A stretch of 37,871 bases of DNA from CAZCAQ01 sp964540135 (GTDB taxonomy: Bacteria; Patescibacteriota; WWE3; UBA101185; UBA10185). A program made the position numbers and the translations under genes. The stretch lies in NCBI GenBank assembly GCA_964540135.1, contig CAZILK010000011.1:1-37871 (forward strand). The letters run 5' to 3'. Positions 36,613-37,871 of the stretch are shown piece by piece. Positions within the stretch are counted from its first letter, which is position 1, and each line of letters starts with the position of its first letter. The notes under the pieces are model-generated. The model saw nothing but the letters and a program-made list of their open reading frames with translations, was not told where the DNA came from and ran no database searches.

Positions 36613-37871
36613 ATGTTAGATATTAAATACATAAGAGAAAACAGAGATATAGTTCGTCAGGCAATAGTTGATAAACAATTAACTAAAACAATTGATATTG
36701 ATAAACTGCTTGAACTTGACCGCAGATATATCGCACTTCTTCAAAAAGTTGAACTTCATAGAACACTTAGAAATCAGTTATCAGACAACATTGGTAAGGT
36801 TGATGCAGATGAAAGAACAAAATTAATTGCCGAAGCAACTGTTGTTAAAGAAGAGCTAAGTGGAATGGAAACCGAGCTAAAAGAAGTAAAAGAAACTTTG
36901 GAAGCAATGCTGTTATGGGTACCAAATCCGCCAGCAAGCGATGTACCAATAGGTGAGGATGAAACTGGAAATGTTGAAATCAAAAAACATGGCGAAATTC
37001 CCGAGTATGATTTTGAAATTAAAGATCATTTAGATGTGGCAACCGCACTTGATATCGTTGATGTAGTGAGAGGCGCGAAAATAGCTGGCTTTAGAGGATA
37101 CTTTTTAAAAAATGAAGGAGTACTCCTGCACCAAGCATTACTTAAATACTCACTAGATAGAATGCGTGAGAAAGGCTTTGATATTTTTGAAGTACCGTGG
37201 ATGGTTAAGCCTGAGTACTTTACAGGTACAGGCTATTTTCCTTGGGGAGAAGAAGATCATTATAAAGTTCAAGATGGCTTAGCATTAATCGGAACTGCTG
37301 AAGTGTCTTTAACCTCATATTATGCAGACGAGGTGCTAAATGAAGAAGATTTACCTATCAAGCTTGCAGGTATTAGTCCATGCTACAGAAGAGAAATTGG
37401 GTCTTATGGTAAAGATACAAAAGGTGTTTTCAGAGTTCACCATTTCACAAAAGTTGAACAGGTAGTACTTGTTCCAGCTGATGAAGAAGTCTCAAGACAT
37501 TGGCACGATTTAATGCTTACATATTCTGAAGAAGTTCTTCAGGGTCTTGGACTTCCGTATCATGTACTTCTTATGTGTTCGGGGGATATGGGTGCAGGTC
37601 AGAGAAAGAAATATGATATTGAAACTTGGTTCCCGGCTCAAAAAGTTTACCGCGAAACACATTCAGATTCATATTTTAATGACTTTCAATCCAGGAGACT
37701 TAATATTAGGTATAAAAGCAAAGACGGCAAATTGAGATTTGTTCACACGCTAAATAATACAGTTGCGGCATCACCAAGACTCTTTGCAGCACTTATAGAA
37801 AACTATCAGCAAAAGGATGGATCGGTTAAGGTGCCTACTGTGTTACAAAAGTATCTGGATTTCACACAGAT
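36613..37871 (+). CDS. serS: Seryl-tRNA synthetase (3' end off the right edge)
   Basis: The open frame runs from the ATG at 36613 to the window end (about 419 codons). Residues about 1-105 are the long antiparallel coiled-coil arm that holds the tRNA-Ser variable arm. The class II core follows: FEVPWMVKPEYFTGTGYFP, LIGTAEVSLTSYYAD, motif 2 SPCYRREIGSYGKDTKGVFRVHHFTKVEQ, and motif 3 NNTVAASPRLFAALIENYQQKDGSVKVP. Only the last few residues are missing. Shine-Dalgarno GGAAGG lies 7 nt before the ATG. Controlled by the upstream T-box. It charges tRNA-Ser with serine. Confidence 0.95.
   Translation, partial: MLDIKYIRENRDIVRQAIVDKQLTKTIDIDKLLELDRRYIALLQKVELHRTLRNQLSDNIGKVDADERTKLIAEATVVKEELSGMETELKEVKETLEAMLLWVPNPPASDVPIGEDETGNVEIKKHGEIPEYDFEIKDHLDVATALDIVDVVRGAKIAGFRGYFLKNEGVLLHQALLKYSLDRMREKGFDIFEVPWMVKPEYFTGTGYFPWGEEDHYKVQDGLALIGTAEVSLTSYYADEVLNEEDLPIKLAGISPCYRREIGSYGKDTKGVFRVHHFTKVEQVVLVPADEEVSRHWHDLMLTYSEEVLQGLGLPYHVLLMCSGDMGAGQRKKYDIETWFPAQKVYRETHSDSYFNDFQSRRLNIRYKSKDGKLRFVHTLNNTVAASPRLFAALIENYQQKDGSVKVPTVLQKYLDFTQ

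Overview
The window looks like part of a small, AT-rich, gene-dense genome of the Candidate Phyla Radiation (Patescibacteria), perhaps near Microgenomates or Katanobacteria (WWE3). This placement is inferred from gene content and style; there is no rRNA or marker tree to confirm it. The reasons are tightly packed genes with overlapping convergent ends, many short single-pass-anchored proteins of unknown function, a large surface protein with a pilin-like start and thrombospondin type 3 repeats, two glycosyltransferase-like membrane proteins, and mostly leaderless genes. TGA acts as an ordinary stop codon (for example at 2591-2593), so the recoded-TGA lineages are excluded. Two 100-N assembly gaps interrupt apbE (10692-10791) and greA (29652-29751).

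Layout: 1-9.2 kb holds mostly single genes (DUF6498 membrane protein, PQQ-type sugar dehydrogenase, SRPBCC plus DUF1801 pair, EEP phosphatase plus glycosyltransferase pair, GH5 glucanase, anchored Cys-rich protein, methyltransferase, MOSC protein). At 9.2-11.2 kb a minus-strand operon encodes an anchored coiled-coil protein, the flavin transferase ApbE and a ferric-reductase-like haem membrane protein carrying calcium-binding repeats. At 11.3-15.7 kb lie a GIY-YIG protein, an atypical Nramp transporter, a Phd/VapC-type toxin-antitoxin pair with a perfect 22-bp operator, a YecM-like protein, a PIG-L deacetylase and a YgjP-type metalloprotease. At 15.7-19.6 kb a minus-strand operon encodes a PfkB kinase, a DAHP synthase, a TyrA-PheA fusion and a histidine phosphatase. 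At 19.6-24.4 kb are a Nudix protein, a second glycosyltransferase, a frameshifted purA, a second PIG-L paralogue and MscL. At 24.5-29.2 kb are the large beta-helix surface protein, a YbaK-type tRNA deacylase and an anchored lipoprotein-like protein. At 29.4-37.9 kb are greA, a lysyl-tRNA synthetase fused to an HD hydrolase, a block of four unknown cytosolic proteins, and serS cut by the right edge.

The most notable signals are regulatory. (1) The aromatic operon is preceded by a 20-codon leader peptide containing FYFWFF, followed by mutually exclusive antiterminator and terminator helices: a classical ribosome-mediated attenuator. (2) serS is preceded by a compact T-box leader with the TGGT antiterminator bulge and a terminator, but only a very short candidate Stem I. 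(3) In at least sixteen genes the -10 hexamer ends exactly 6 nt before the start codon, so most transcripts here should be leaderless; a minority of genes have Shine-Dalgarno sequences. (4) purA and an unknown 754-aa gene share a conserved 5' leader motif. (5) A strong terminator lies in a divergent intergenic region at 27.3 kb, which suggests a small RNA or attenuated leader. No tRNA, rRNA, CRISPR array or insertion sequence was recognised.
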